DNA of 51,895 nucleotides, taken from the NCBI RefSeq assembly GCF_019683755.1, contig NZ_JADGHT010000002.1, positions 1 through 51,895 on the forward strand, in the 5' to 3' direction. The DNA is from Thermogemmatispora sp. GTDB taxonomy: Bacteria; Chloroflexota; Ktedonobacteria; Ktedonobacterales; Ktedonobacteraceae. Position 1 is the stretch's first letter, and each line of letters begins with the position of its first letter. Below are positions 41,048 through 50,902 of this stretch, one piece after another. The position numbers were made by a program, and so were the translations under genes. The notes below the pieces were generated by a model. The model was not told the origin of the DNA, did no database searches, and was given only the letters and a program-made list of their open reading frames with translations.

Positions 41048-42853
41048 ATGGCAGATTATGAAGCACAGCAATCTACTCATGCAGAAAACGAAGTTGAGCG
41101 ATTGCAGGCGCAGAAAGACTCTTTGCCGCTCATCACAGTAGGTATCGGCACATCTGGAACACCAGGCACGCCAGCAGCAGAAGGAGAGCTACCGCTACCA
41201 GTGGCGCTAGAGCAGGTAGAACAGCAGAGCGAGGCGAAGGCCGCGCCCGCATCCACCGTGGCAGTCTCCTCTAGCCCTCACGGCCAGGTGGCGCGCGGGG
41301 CGTCGTTGGTCATGCTCGGCAACTTGGGGAGCAGCATCATGGGAATGGTGCGCCAGATCGTGATTGCGGCCCTGGGCAAAAGTATCGCCGGGCCATTTTT
41401 GGCCGCTAGCGTCTCCATGCAGACCTTTTATGACTTTGTGATTAACGGCGCAGTCGATAAGGCTCTTATCCCTACGTTCAGTGACTACGTTGCCCCCGAG
41501 AAACGCCAGGAGTTTCGCCAGCTTGTCTTTACGCTGGTGAATGTTGTCACGCTTCTCATGCTGCTGATCGCCACGGGCTATGCCTTGCTCGCACCATTCT
41601 TCGTCAATTTCATTGCTCAGGGCTACACGGGGGCGGAGAGAACACTGACCCTGCACTACTCGCAGATCATTTTCTTCTCCCTGGTTGGCCTGGGACCATT
41701 TTCCGTGCTTTTAGCCGCTCTGTATACCTTGCGAGAGTTCGGCTGGCCAGCCTTCGCGACCGCCGCCTTCCACATCGGGATCATTATTGGCGTCATTGTC
41801 GGTGCTCTGGTGGGCGAGCAGCACTTTGGCCAGTATGGCATCGCCTGCGGCGTGCTGCTGGGAGCCGCGGGCGAGATCCTCTTGCTTTTACCAGGCATCC
41901 GGCGTCAGAAGCTCGGCTATCTCTTCACTTTTCATGTGCGCCACCCAGGCATTCCACGCATTCTAAAGCTCTATGCTCCAGTGGCTGTCAGTTATTTTGT
42001 CCTCAATGTGTTGCTGGCTAACTTCGATCTGCATCTGGCCTCGCTGACTCCCGGCGACGGGGCAGCCAATGTCACCGCTTTGCAAAACGCTACGCGCTTG
42101 CTGCAGTTTCCGGTCGGGCTGGTGGCCTCGGCCCTGGCCTTTTCGATTCTGCCGCTGCTCTCAGTGCAGGCCAATGCAGGCGAGGAGGAGCAATTCAAAG
42201 AGACGCTGATGGCCGGTATCCGCCTGGGCTTGCTGGTCATGATTCCGGCGGCCCTGGGGCTGATCATTCTGCGCCAACCGATCTGCGATCTCATTTATCG
42301 CCACGGTCGCTATACTCAGCATGATACCATTCTGGCAGCGACAGCCTTGCAGAATTACGCCTACCAGTTACCCTTTGTGGCTATTGATCAGCTACTGATG
42401 GCCGCTTTCTTTGCACGCAAAAATACCGTCGTGCCGGTTGCCGTGGGCTTCATTACGATTTTTGGGTACCTCGCTGTCGCTCTGCCGGGATACAGCACAA
42501 TTGGCATGCCCGCCCTGGCTTTCGCCAATACGGTGCAAAATTCTTCGCACGCGCTGATCCTGCTCCTGATCTGGCGCATACAGCATGGCTCGCTTCGCCT
42601 GCGTAAGACTCTGCCAGCCTTGGGGAAAATCTTGCTGGCAGCCGCCATTATGAGCGTTACCGCCTGGCTGCTACAGATGGGCCTGGGACATCTGCCGCTC
42701 TTCTCGTCGGCGACGACTTTAGGCGCCTTCCTGACGGTGGTTGTCACCGGTGGGCTGGCTGTCGCAGTCTACTTTTCCTGTATTCTCGTGCTGCGAGTTG
42801 AGGAGATTCACCTACTCACCCGCGCTGTGATGGCCAAGCTGGGAAAGAAATAG
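41048..42853 (+). CDS. murJ: MurJ-type lipid II flippase (start 41048 or 40985)
   Basis: GNLGSSIMGMVRQIVIAALGKSIAGPFLAA; multi-TM MviN/MurJ pattern; FARKNTVVPV motif. Confidence 0.9.
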   Translation: MADYEAQQSTHAENEVERLQAQKDSLPLITVGIGTSGTPGTPAAEGELPLPVALEQVEQQSEAKAAPASTVAVSSSPHGQVARGASLVMLGNLGSSIMGMVRQIVIAALGKSIAGPFLAASVSMQTFYDFVINGAVDKALIPTFSDYVAPEKRQEFRQLVFTLVNVVTLLMLLIATGYALLAPFFVNFIAQGYTGAERTLTLHYSQIIFFSLVGLGPFSVLLAALYTLREFGWPAFATAAFHIGIIIGVIVGALVGEQHFGQYGIACGVLLGAAGEILLLLPGIRRQKLGYLFTFHVRHPGIPRILKLYAPVAVSYFVLNVLLANFDLHLASLTPGDGAANVTALQNATRLLQFPVGLVASALAFSILPLLSVQANAGEEEQFKETLMAGIRLGLLVMIPAALGLIILRQPICDLIYRHGRYTQHDTILAATALQNYAYQLPFVAIDQLLMAAFFARKNTVVPVAVGFITIFGYLAVALPGYSTIGMPALAFANTVQNSSHALILLLIWRIQHGSLRLRKTLPALGKILLAAAIMSVTAWLLQMGLGHLPLFSSATTLGAFLTVVVTGGLAVAVYFSCILVLRVEEIHLLTRAVMAKLGKK

Positions 42854-43074
42854 GGTTCTTACCAACCTTTCTCTGGCCAGCCTCGCTCAGTCGTGCGCCC
42901 CTGCCCGGCCAGCGCGGCCAGAGCCAGCTACAGTGGTCAGGACCAGGGAAACGGGCTGAGCAGGCTCGCCAGCTCTCTCAGCTTGTAGATAACAGCCGCC
43001 AGGGATGTAGTGCCAGCAGCTCAGGTGACTCAGTCAATCAGTAAAGGCAGCCGCGCAGTGAGGTTGGCAGAGCT

Positions 43075-43986
43075 TCAGATCACGTAAATGTTCCCTGCAC
43101 GCCAGGTATCGACGGCGTGCTCAACTGCCCGAATATAGGCTTTCTCGTCGTTGTGATCGGCAGCCGGTGCATACTTGGGTATGATCTGCTCAATGGTTAC
43201 AAGCCCCCACTGGGCTACGTAAAGATTGCGAATCAGCTTGTACCACTGGAGGAACCCATCCTCCCAGCTATACATGATGGCAAAACCGTGACCGTCGGGG
43301 CTGGTACAGGGGCGAGTAGGAATACAGCGGATGTTGCCGAGCGATTTAGTTTCACGCGCCACTCCCTGGGTGCCAAAGGTACTTTCATGCATAAAGAAGG
43401 CCAGCGCGTAGACTGGGTCGATGCCATATTGCACCCCATAATCGTAGAGGGCCTTCCCTTTGCCCGCCGCAGGCGAATGATAGGCCGCCAGCACCTTATT
43501 AATAAAGTCGACGGTGATGGTTGGTTTCCCCAGAACCGAGTAGGGACCCGGATGAGAGGGAATGCTTTGTTTGGGAGGCAGCGGGCCGGTACTGGCCTCC
43601 CAGGTGTTGAAGGCATCGAAAGAACCCCCAATCTGGACAGGATAGACCTGGCCAGGTACGGTGACAAGATCGAGATGAGCGCTCCTTTCATAAAGGACGG
43701 CGCTTAGCATGACCAGCAGACCAAGCACTACAGCGCTCAGGCAGAGTAAAAAAGGCCCAAGCCAGTGCCCGTGCGCTCGTAGCAGCCCCGGAGCCGGGAC
43801 AGGGCGGCTTTCTGGCAATTGAATGGTGGTCACCGGCATCGGTGATCGCCCCCGTTTATACGGGGGCTCCGTGACTACTCCATCGTCCGAGGGCAGGATG
43901 CGCGTCGCCCTGCGCCGCGGCGGCTCAAATAAGAGCGGTTGTTCTTCTGATCGGCTATTGCGTCCGTAGCTGCTCCCGTTAGCCAT
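43075..43986 (-). CDS. Membrane-anchored glucosaminidase-domain protein
   Basis: N-terminal TM; ALYDYGVQYGIDPVYALAFFMHESTFGTQGVARETKSLGNIRC (glucosaminidase/lysozyme-like fold). Confidence 0.85.
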   Translation of the reverse strand: MANGSSYGRNSRSEEQPLLFEPPRRRATRILPSDDGVVTEPPYKRGRSPMPVTTIQLPESRPVPAPGLLRAHGHWLGPFLLCLSAVVLGLLVMLSAVLYERSAHLDLVTVPGQVYPVQIGGSFDAFNTWEASTGPLPPKQSIPSHPGPYSVLGKPTITVDFINKVLAAYHSPAAGKGKALYDYGVQYGIDPVYALAFFMHESTFGTQGVARETKSLGNIRCIPTRPCTSPDGHGFAIMYSWEDGFLQWYKLIRNLYVAQWGLVTIEQIIPKYAPAADHNDEKAYIRAVEHAVDTWRAGNIYVI

Positions 43987-44038
43987 GCACAGGCCTCTTA
44001 GAACTTTTGTTCTTGTCTTGCAATGCAAAGGCGTGGCT

Positions 44039-44068
44039 ATTGTAGCACAGTGCCTCGCACGGATGCAA
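44039..44068 (-). promoter_or_regulatory. Promoter of the glucosaminidase-domain gene
   Basis: Minus strand TTGCAT - N18 - TACAAT with extended TGC, about 50 nt upstream of the ATG at 43986. Confidence 0.6.
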
Positions 44069-44464
44069 GGAGTAACTGCATGCTGTGCAGCGATGGGTTG
44101 ACATCTATTTGTACTTGTCCTGGCACTAGAGAGCATACCATAGACCTGCTAAAAATGCCAGTTGAGGCCCTTGATTACAAGGGAAGAGAGTCACTACTTT
44201 CAGGTAACTTCTGCCCTGGCTGTGCTGTCAGTAGGATTGCTGACAACTAGAGGCGCCTGTCCACCGTACTTCCCACTAGGAACTTTGCATTGCGGCAAAG
44301 CTTGTAGCCTGAGCTTGGACCAGTCTGCTTGGAGTAGACAGGGTATCAGACCTGGGCGTCTTCTGATAGAGGCCAGCTCAGGTTATGGCGCATCCAGGCG
44401 CCGACAAAAGGAAAAAAAGAGGCAAGGGAGTACATTAGCCAGGAGACGAGGAAAGAGGAAAACG

Positions 44465-45304
44465 GTGCTGGAATTCCTTGGTGCTATTGGCGGTATTGTT
44501 CTGATTGACCTGGTACTTAGTGGCGATAACGCTCTGGTCATCGGCGCGGCGGCGGCTCGTTTACCACGGCGAGAACGCTGGCTGGCTATTCTGCTGGGAG
44601 GTGGTGGCGCAGTGGTTTTGCGTATCCTTTTTGCAGTGGCTGCGACTCTGCTGTTGACCATACCGCTTCTACAGGCGGTGGGGGGCGCGGTGCTTCTTTA
44701 CATCGCGCTTCATTTGCTGATGGAACGGATTAATCATCCGGACAAAGATGCAACGCCAGCCAGTCCTCACGGCGCCGCTCAGCCTCAGTCTGGGACCGGA
44801 GCGCCAGCGAGGGAAGGTATGCCTTCCCTGTGGCAGGCTCTGCTCACTATCATCATCGCAGATGTCACAATGAGCCTGGATAATGTGATTGCCGTCGGAG
44901 CCTTGGCTCATGGCAATCTGCTCTTGCTAGCGGCGGGTATCTTCTTGAGCCTGCTCATTCTGCTCTTTGGAAGCGCTCTGGTTGCAGAGCTGATCGGACG
45001 TCTTCCCTGGCTGCTTGATCTGGCGGCGCTGGTGCTGGGCTGGACAGCGGGACATATGATCCTGGGTGATCTGCGCCTGGGGCCATTCCTCAAGCAGGCC
45101 TGGTGGAGCGAGTATGTCATCTACGCCCTCTGTCTTGGTCTGGTGCTGGCCGTCGATGTCGCGCTGCGGCTGCGCGCCCGTCGCTCGTCTTCTCCGGTTG
45201 CCGTTTCTTCTCCATCTGCGACACCGGCAGGATCGCAGCCCGCAGCAACAGGTACCTCTCGAGATCAGGCGCTCCCCCAGCGAGGGACCAATGAACGATC
45301 TTAG
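44465..45304 (+). CDS. TerC family membrane protein (GTG start)
   Basis: IVLIDLVLSGDNALVIGAAAARLP and ADVTMSLDNVIAVGALAHG duplicated DN motifs; AAAGAGGA SD. Confidence 0.9.
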   Translation: MLEFLGAIGGIVLIDLVLSGDNALVIGAAAARLPRRERWLAILLGGGGAVVLRILFAVAATLLLTIPLLQAVGGAVLLYIALHLLMERINHPDKDATPASPHGAAQPQSGTGAPAREGMPSLWQALLTIIIADVTMSLDNVIAVGALAHGNLLLLAAGIFLSLLILLFGSALVAELIGRLPWLLDLAALVLGWTAGHMILGDLRLGPFLKQAWWSEYVIYALCLGLVLAVDVALRLRARRSSSPVAVSSPSATPAGSQPAATGTSRDQALPQRGTNERS

Positions 45305-45992
45305 CGATAAGGCACTGACCAAGTTAGTGGAGTTCTATGAGCAGTATGGTTATGCCGCCGCGCTGCTGGGAGCCTTGAGTGAGAATACGGCTCTGCTGGG
45401 GTTGTTATTGCCGGGCGGTTCCCTGGCTCTGCTGGCCGCTTTCCTGGCTCGCACGGGTCAGCTCGAGATTGTTGGTGTGTTCTTCTGTGTCTGGCTAGGT
45501 ACTGTGCTCGGCTACCACTGCGACTATCTTGTGGGACGCCTGCTGTTGGTTAAGGCCTTGCATCGCCGTCTCCCCCGCTCTGTTGACCGGCGCTGGCGCC
45601 TGGCCGCTCGCTTGCGGTTGGCGCGGCGTTGGCTTCAGCGTCATGGAGGTAAGGCGATCCTGCTCTCCCATCTGGTCGGCCATATGCGCTCATTGACTGC
45701 TATGAGTGCTGGTATGCTGGCCATGCGCTACCGGCGCTTCCTGCTGTGGGAACTGCTGGCCGCCGGCTTGTGGAGCCTACTCTACTGCGGCCTCGGCTAC
45801 CTGCTGGCCAGTGAGTACGCTCTGCTGAGCCGGTTGCTTCAAGGCAGCAGTTGGGCGCTTCTCTTGCTGCTGCTCGGCTTTGGCATGGCCTGGCTCACTG
45901 CCCGATCTCTGAGTCAGGGAAGCCGACGAGGTCGCAGGAACAGACAGGTAGGCTCACGCCCTCTCGCCAAGACGGAGCAGCGCTTGCCTTGA
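45291..45992 (+). CDS. DedA family membrane protein
   Basis: GYAAALLGALSENTALLGLLLPGGSLALLAAFLA; RHGGKAILLSHLVGHMRSLTAMSAGMLAMRYRRFLLWELLAAGLWS; overlaps TerC stop. Confidence 0.9.
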   Translation: MNDLSDKALTKLVEFYEQYGYAAALLGALSENTALLGLLLPGGSLALLAAFLARTGQLEIVGVFFCVWLGTVLGYHCDYLVGRLLLVKALHRRLPRSVDRRWRLAARLRLARRWLQRHGGKAILLSHLVGHMRSLTAMSAGMLAMRYRRFLLWELLAAGLWSLLYCGLGYLLASEYALLSRLLQGSSWALLLLLLGFGMAWLTARSLSQGSRRGRRNRQVGSRPLAKTEQRLP

Positions 45993-46191
45993 TCAGTTAA
46001 CCAGGCCTGGCCCGCCTCCCGTCACTGGATCAAGGGTAGCTTGCCGGTCTGCGGCTCAAGTGGCTCTTACCTGGGCTACCTTTTTGTTCTCCCCGCTTAC
46101 TATCTCCTGCTCCTCTATCGCGCTCGTCTATCGCTGGCCTCTCTGTGCCAGGTTTCGCTCCAGAACGGCTGCCCTCAACCGGAGCGATGGC

Positions 46192-46221
46192 TTGCCCCAT
46201 TTCTCTGGAGTAGACTATAAT
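46192..46221 (+). promoter_or_regulatory. Promoter of the padR-like gene
   Basis: TTGCCC - N18 - TATAAT. Confidence 0.5.
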
Positions 46222-46280
46222 GAGAGCATAGACCGCGCCAGCCAGCCAGAGGCCAGGTCGTTGCACGAGAGGAGCGGCGT

Positions 46281-46844
46281 ATGCACGTCAGCGAGCCTGC
46301 CGAATATGCCATTCTGGGGCTGCTGGAGGCGCGCCCCATGCATGGCTATGAGATGTTCCAGCATTTCCAGGGCGGCACGCTGGGCCAGATTGTCCACCTG
46401 GAAATGAGCCAGATGTACGCTTTTCTTAAGAAGCTGGAGCGGCTCAACTATATTGCTGCGAAGCTGGAGCCACAAGGCTCGCGCCCCCCACGGAAGGTTT
46501 TTCACCTTACCTCCGCTGGCAGGGATTATTTCCGCCACTGGTTGACAGAGCCGGTCGAGCGCCCGCGCGATATTCGTATCCTCTTCTTACTGAAGCTGTA
46601 TTTTATCCGGCATGTTTTGCCTGAAGAGATGCCCGCGCTGATCGAGCGCCAGATCGCCGCTTGTCAGGCCTTCCTGCGCCATCTCGAAGAGTTACCAAAG
46701 GGCCAGGAGCAGCGCGCACCCGCTCAGGACCTGACCTTCTTCGATCGCGTCGTGCTCCGCAGCCGCATTCATCAGACACGTGCTCTGATCGCCTGGCTGC
46801 AAGAGCTGCTGCACGATTATAGTCCCGTGGGGACCTCTTCATAG
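46281..46844 (+). CDS. PadR family transcriptional regulator
   Basis: EYAILGLLEARPMHGYEMFQHFQGGTLGQIVHLEMSQMYAFLKKLERLNYIAAKLEPQGSRPPRKVFHLTSAG. Confidence 0.92.
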   Translation: MHVSEPAEYAILGLLEARPMHGYEMFQHFQGGTLGQIVHLEMSQMYAFLKKLERLNYIAAKLEPQGSRPPRKVFHLTSAGRDYFRHWLTEPVERPRDIRILFLLKLYFIRHVLPEEMPALIERQIAACQAFLRHLEELPKGQEQRAPAQDLTFFDRVVLRSRIHQTRALIAWLQELLHDYSPVGTSS

Positions 46845-47141
46845 GTGAAGGGGAGAGAGATCGCCGTAGTTAGACAAGCTGATCGCTGCTTTGCTCCTGG
46901 GTGCCTTAGGGCGAGCGGCTTGCGTTCTGACGCCATTCCCGCACCACTATGGTGTGCTCCTCCGTGCCACTTTCGTTCATTTGACGCCCCTCCTCAGCTA
47001 TGCTACTATCTCTAATAATCAGATCCCAGCCTTACGTTGACCTCTCTTCTTTCCGCGCCTTTGATGCGCGAAAGATGTGGAAAGTGAGACGCATTGAATC
47101 AGCCAGACAGTCCTGATATGACATGATCAATGAGGTTAGCG

Positions 47142-48224
47142 ATGCAGCTTTTCATGGTGACGGCCAGTAGCGAGACGGCGGCCTTGCAGGGGCTGGCGAC
47201 GTTGTCTAAGTATCTTTTCACTACTGGCCTTTGTATGATCGGCGTCATGACGGTGGCCTATCTCTGGTATACGATCGGCACCGCTCGCTTGGCTAAGCAG
47301 GTAACCCGCCAGGTGCAGCGTCAACGGAGCAAAGACCAAAGGGTGGCTCAGAGCGCCAAGCAGACTGCTGCCGTCGCTGCAGTGGATGGTGAAGGCAGCG
47401 TCGCCACTCTGGTACGCCAGGAGGTTATTCTTAATGAGCAGCCCGACGGCGAAAAGCCGATCCCCCTGAGCCGCAGCTTGATCGCCGTTGGGCGCATTGG
47501 CACGACGGTCGGTTGGTTCGCGGCGCTGACCCTGGTTCTTTCACAAGGGCTGCGCACCATTGTAACGGGCCATGCTCCCTGGAGCAATCTTTTTGAGTTC
47601 AGCGTCAGCTTTACGGCGGCCCTGCTGCTCTGCTATCTCCTTTTCGAGGCCCGCTTCCATGAACGTGTGCGCGCCTGGGGTCTTTATGTCTGCCTGCTCT
47701 CGGTGGTGACCCTGGTTATCGCGATCTATGTCGGCACCACCTATAATCTGATTACTGGTTCGTCGCAGTTGATTCCTGCTCTTCAGGATCAGCCTATTCT
47801 GACCCTGCATGTCTCGATGGCCATCTTCGCTTATGCCCTGTTCAGTGTGGCCTTCGGGACTGGCCTGATTATCTTGCTTCAGGGCGGCAGCGGCCAGCGC
47901 ATCGCCTGGTTGCCCTCCGCAGAGGCCGCTGATGAGCTTGGCTATAAGGCGGTGATCATTGGTTTTCCCTTGCTGGCCCTCAATTTGATCCTGGGCGCCT
48001 ACTGGGCTAACTATGCCTGGGGCCATTTCTGGAGCTGGGACCCCAAGGAAACGTCAGCCCTTATCACGTGGCTGATCTATGCCGTCTACCTGCATGCGCG
48101 CGGCATCCGCGGCTGGCGCGGCAAGCGCATTGGTTGGCTGTTGGTCATTGGCTTCGCCGCTACGCTCTTCACCTACTACGGTGTGAGTTTCCTGGTACCC
48201 AGTCTGCATAGTTATGCTAAGTAG
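47142..48224 (+). CDS. CcsA/ResC-like cytochrome c biogenesis protein (start 47142 or 47130)
   Basis: Multi-TM; ANYAWGHFWSWDPKETSALITWLIYAVYLHAR (WGxxWxWDPKE haem-handling motif). Confidence 0.93.
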   Translation: MQLFMVTASSETAALQGLATLSKYLFTTGLCMIGVMTVAYLWYTIGTARLAKQVTRQVQRQRSKDQRVAQSAKQTAAVAAVDGEGSVATLVRQEVILNEQPDGEKPIPLSRSLIAVGRIGTTVGWFAALTLVLSQGLRTIVTGHAPWSNLFEFSVSFTAALLLCYLLFEARFHERVRAWGLYVCLLSVVTLVIAIYVGTTYNLITGSSQLIPALQDQPILTLHVSMAIFAYALFSVAFGTGLIILLQGGSGQRIAWLPSAEAADELGYKAVIIGFPLLALNLILGAYWANYAWGHFWSWDPKETSALITWLIYAVYLHARGIRGWRGKRIGWLLVIGFAATLFTYYGVSFLVPSLHSYAK

Positions 48225-48294
48225 CAGCAGGTCATGGCCTAGCCAGTGCGATGGCCTGGCCGTAGCACAGGTTCTCTTCTATCTCCTCTGCCGC

Positions 48295-48330
48295 TGCTCT
48301 GGTCTCGACTGATACGAGACCAGAGCAATT
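48295..48330. terminator. Convergent-gene terminator hairpin
   Basis: Perfect 13-bp inverted repeat TGCTCTGGTCTCG / CGAGACCAGAGCA, 7-nt loop, then ATTT. Confidence 0.75.
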
Positions 48331-48361
48331 TCGTTGCTGCTCCTCGTTTCTGGCATCCTCT

Positions 48362-49135
48362 TCAGAGCAACTCGCGCGCAAGTAGCAGCCGATAACGCGG
48401 GTTATAGGCTTTGTCGCAGAGACTGCACGAGACAGGACGACTGTAGCGGCGGGCACGCGGGTATTCTTTGCCGCAGTTGGGGCAGACATAAATATAGCGC
48501 AGAGGCGCTCGCGCCCGTCGAAGCTGCTCACGACGGGCGCTTTCTTCATGAAGTAGCCGCCTTAGCTCTTCCAGGTCATAGCCAGTGATCGCAGCCTCAT
48601 CGGCGGCAATGGAATCATAGCCATGATGGCGATGGCGCCGTGGGGTTCCGCGCACGCGATCGGCGAGATGAATCAGCTCGTGAGCGACCGTGACCTCAAT
48701 GGAACGCGGCTGCATATCCGGTTCAATGAAAATACAGTGCCGATGGCGTGCTAGCTCACTCGCTCCCTCCATGACTGCTGGACGAGAGAGCGACCCTTCG
48801 CTAAAGCCCGGCAGTGGGACCATCGCACTCGCACGCCTGCCCTCCGTTTGACCAGGCTTGCAACTGGCACGATCAGCCATGGAAGAGCTGACCTTCCCCG
48901 CGAATTGTACATAGCAATAGCAGCCGAGTACCATGAAGTTCAGTCGCTTGCCTGTCCAGCGCTGGTACTCACGACGATCCTGGGTCAGCGCTAACAGCGC
49001 TAGCTCGCTCTCTGGCAGCCCTAAGCGCTGCCAGTAGTGCCAAAACCAGCGCTCCACCAGCGGTGTGGCATGCAGAATGGGACCGGCTTGCACAGGCGGA
49101 AGGGCCGGCAAGCCGGGCTTGCGTTTCGCAGCCAT
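48362..49135 (-). CDS. SprT-like zinc metalloprotease
   Basis: VTVAHELIHLADRV active-site motif; C-terminal CPNCGKEY...SCSLCDKAY zinc ribbon. Confidence 0.85.
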   Translation of the reverse strand: MAAKRKPGLPALPPVQAGPILHATPLVERWFWHYWQRLGLPESELALLALTQDRREYQRWTGKRLNFMVLGCYCYVQFAGKVSSSMADRASCKPGQTEGRRASAMVPLPGFSEGSLSRPAVMEGASELARHRHCIFIEPDMQPRSIEVTVAHELIHLADRVRGTPRRHRHHGYDSIAADEAAITGYDLEELRRLLHEESARREQLRRARAPLRYIYVCPNCGKEYPRARRYSRPVSCSLCDKAYNPRYRLLLARELL

Positions 49136-49587
49136 ATGATTCCGTTGCCCTTAAGTGTTTGCGTCTTGGTCAAGGCAGGCGCGCCTGCTCATAACTCGCA
49201 GCGTTGCTCTACTCTCTCAGCTAAACAAGCCGAACAGCTCGCTGTGAGCGTTGAACGCAAGCCATGCCCACCTAGTAGCCACATCAAAGCAGGTCTAGTC
49301 AGGCTCCACACAGCGTCAGGACCCTTCACCTACAACACGAGAGATAGCCCTACCGCGTTTAACTTGCCCTGCCTGCTTCTCCTTTGCTCCTCTGCGCTGC
49401 GGCTAGCTGGCAGAGTCTGACCATCAGCCTTTGCCCAGTATAGCAAGGGGAGCCAAGGGCTGCAAGTTTCCCTGTCTCAAAAGAAAAACACAGGCAGGGC
49501 CGGTCAGCCCAGCCCTACCCGCGCCTCAGAACGAGAAGGAGCGAGAAATAAGGGAGGCTTGCTTCTCCTCGCTCGTCTTCACCCTTC

Positions 49588-50087
49588 TCAGGCCATCGCC
49601 TTTGCATCGACCAGGCTGCGAGCAGCCTCATAGATGCGTTGGCCGCTGGGAATGACGGCGCTCTCCAACGGCTCCGAAAAGGGGGGATTGGTACATCGGG
49701 TACTCTGAGCTTTCTCATTGGAAGACCCTCACAAAAGCCTCTTTCGGCTCTGACAACGGGCTGCTCTCTGCAAATTGAATGGCCGCTTCCGCCTTCCGCT
49801 GTACCTCATCTCGCGATCTCCTCTTTGGCTACACGGAGGACCTCGATAACGTCCCTCCCATCGACAACGTATGCGGGGACATTGAAGCTTTGAGCGCGTT
49901 GAAAATGATGGGCTGTAGCGAGGGCCGCCCACTTCGGGGTCGAGTCTGCATAGAGATGGTCTTCAATCACAATCGGGAGGGGCAAGTGGAAGAGGCGAGC
50001 AACGTTCGAAGTTTCGGGAAACGTCGCATGCAGCTCTGCACGCAACGACGTGACCTGTAGTGCGCGCTCTTGACTGCAGAGGTACAA
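49588..50087 (-). pseudogene. Decayed thiamine-diphosphate-dependent dehydrogenase E1 alpha / E1 beta remnant
   Basis: E1 alpha-like NVARLFHLPLPIVIEDHLYADSTP...FNVPAYVVDGRDVIEVLRVAKEEIAR (49806-50087), then E1 beta C-terminus LRVPDVPIP / FSEPLESAVIPSGQRIYEAARSLV split over two frames (49588-49718). Confidence 0.75.
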
Positions 50088-50416
50088 GGCCCGAGGATAG
50101 CGTGTCTGGCAGGATCACTTTGGCGCAGGGAAAACAGCCAAGCCTCACACACTCGTTCGCTTGCTTCACCGTTCCCAGTCCTCCCCAAGTGAGTTGGCTA
50201 CGACGAGGCCATCTGGCTCAGCTTTATCTGTCTGCTTGTCTGTTTCAGCTCTACTCGATCCCTTATGACACTGTCAAGGCAAAGAAAGAGCTGACATGAT
50301 AAACATTGACAGGCCTCCTCATGAGCAGTAAGATGAGGCACACGACACAATCAATCAGGTTGTCACCCAGATGGCGCGACTATCCTCGGATCTCCGCCCC
50401 TGTAAGGAGTACCTGT

Positions 50417-50902
50417 ATGTCTTTCCAGGTCTTCATCAAAACAGAGAAACCCTTGCATCAACTCGCCAGCGAGATAGGTACGCTGCTCTCCCTGCCTCCC
50501 TTCACGCGACAGCGAAGCCGAGACGCGCTCTACTATCAGTTTGAAATGCTGGGTATGCTCATTCTCATTCATTACCTTGATGAAGAAGAGCGAGCGCCAG
50601 AGGTGCTCAGCTATCCCTATGTTTTCACTCTGCAGTTCGCTTTTACGGAGCATGACCTCGATACCGATGATCTGGAGTATCGTTTGCAGCCCTACTACGC
50701 GCGTCTGCTCAGCTTTCACCTGGGAGTAGAGACGGCCTATCACGAGAAGCAGCGCCTGAACCAGCGCTGGCGCGTTCGTTACCACTTCTGTCGCAAGAAC
50801 CCAGACTGGAAAGGGGATATCCTTTACGGGGAACCTGGTTGGCAGCCAGCAGTGATCGAGGAACCGCCGAGCGAGTGGCGCAATCAGCTTCTCCCCGACT
50901 AA
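50417..50902 (+). CDS. Hypothetical protein (161 aa)
   Basis: ORF with TAAGGAGT SD upstream of ATG 50417; no family recognised. Confidence 0.65.
   Translation: MSFQVFIKTEKPLHQLASEIGTLLSLPPFTRQRSRDALYYQFEMLGMLILIHYLDEEERAPEVLSYPYVFTLQFAFTEHDLDTDDLEYRLQPYYARLLSFHLGVETAYHEKQRLNQRWRVRYHFCRKNPDWKGDILYGEPGWQPAVIEEPPSEWRNQLLPD

Noticed and set aside
43853-43874. GCCCCCGT-TTAT-ACGGGGGC hairpin
   Set aside because: Located inside the coding sequence of the glucosaminidase-domain protein; probably incidental.
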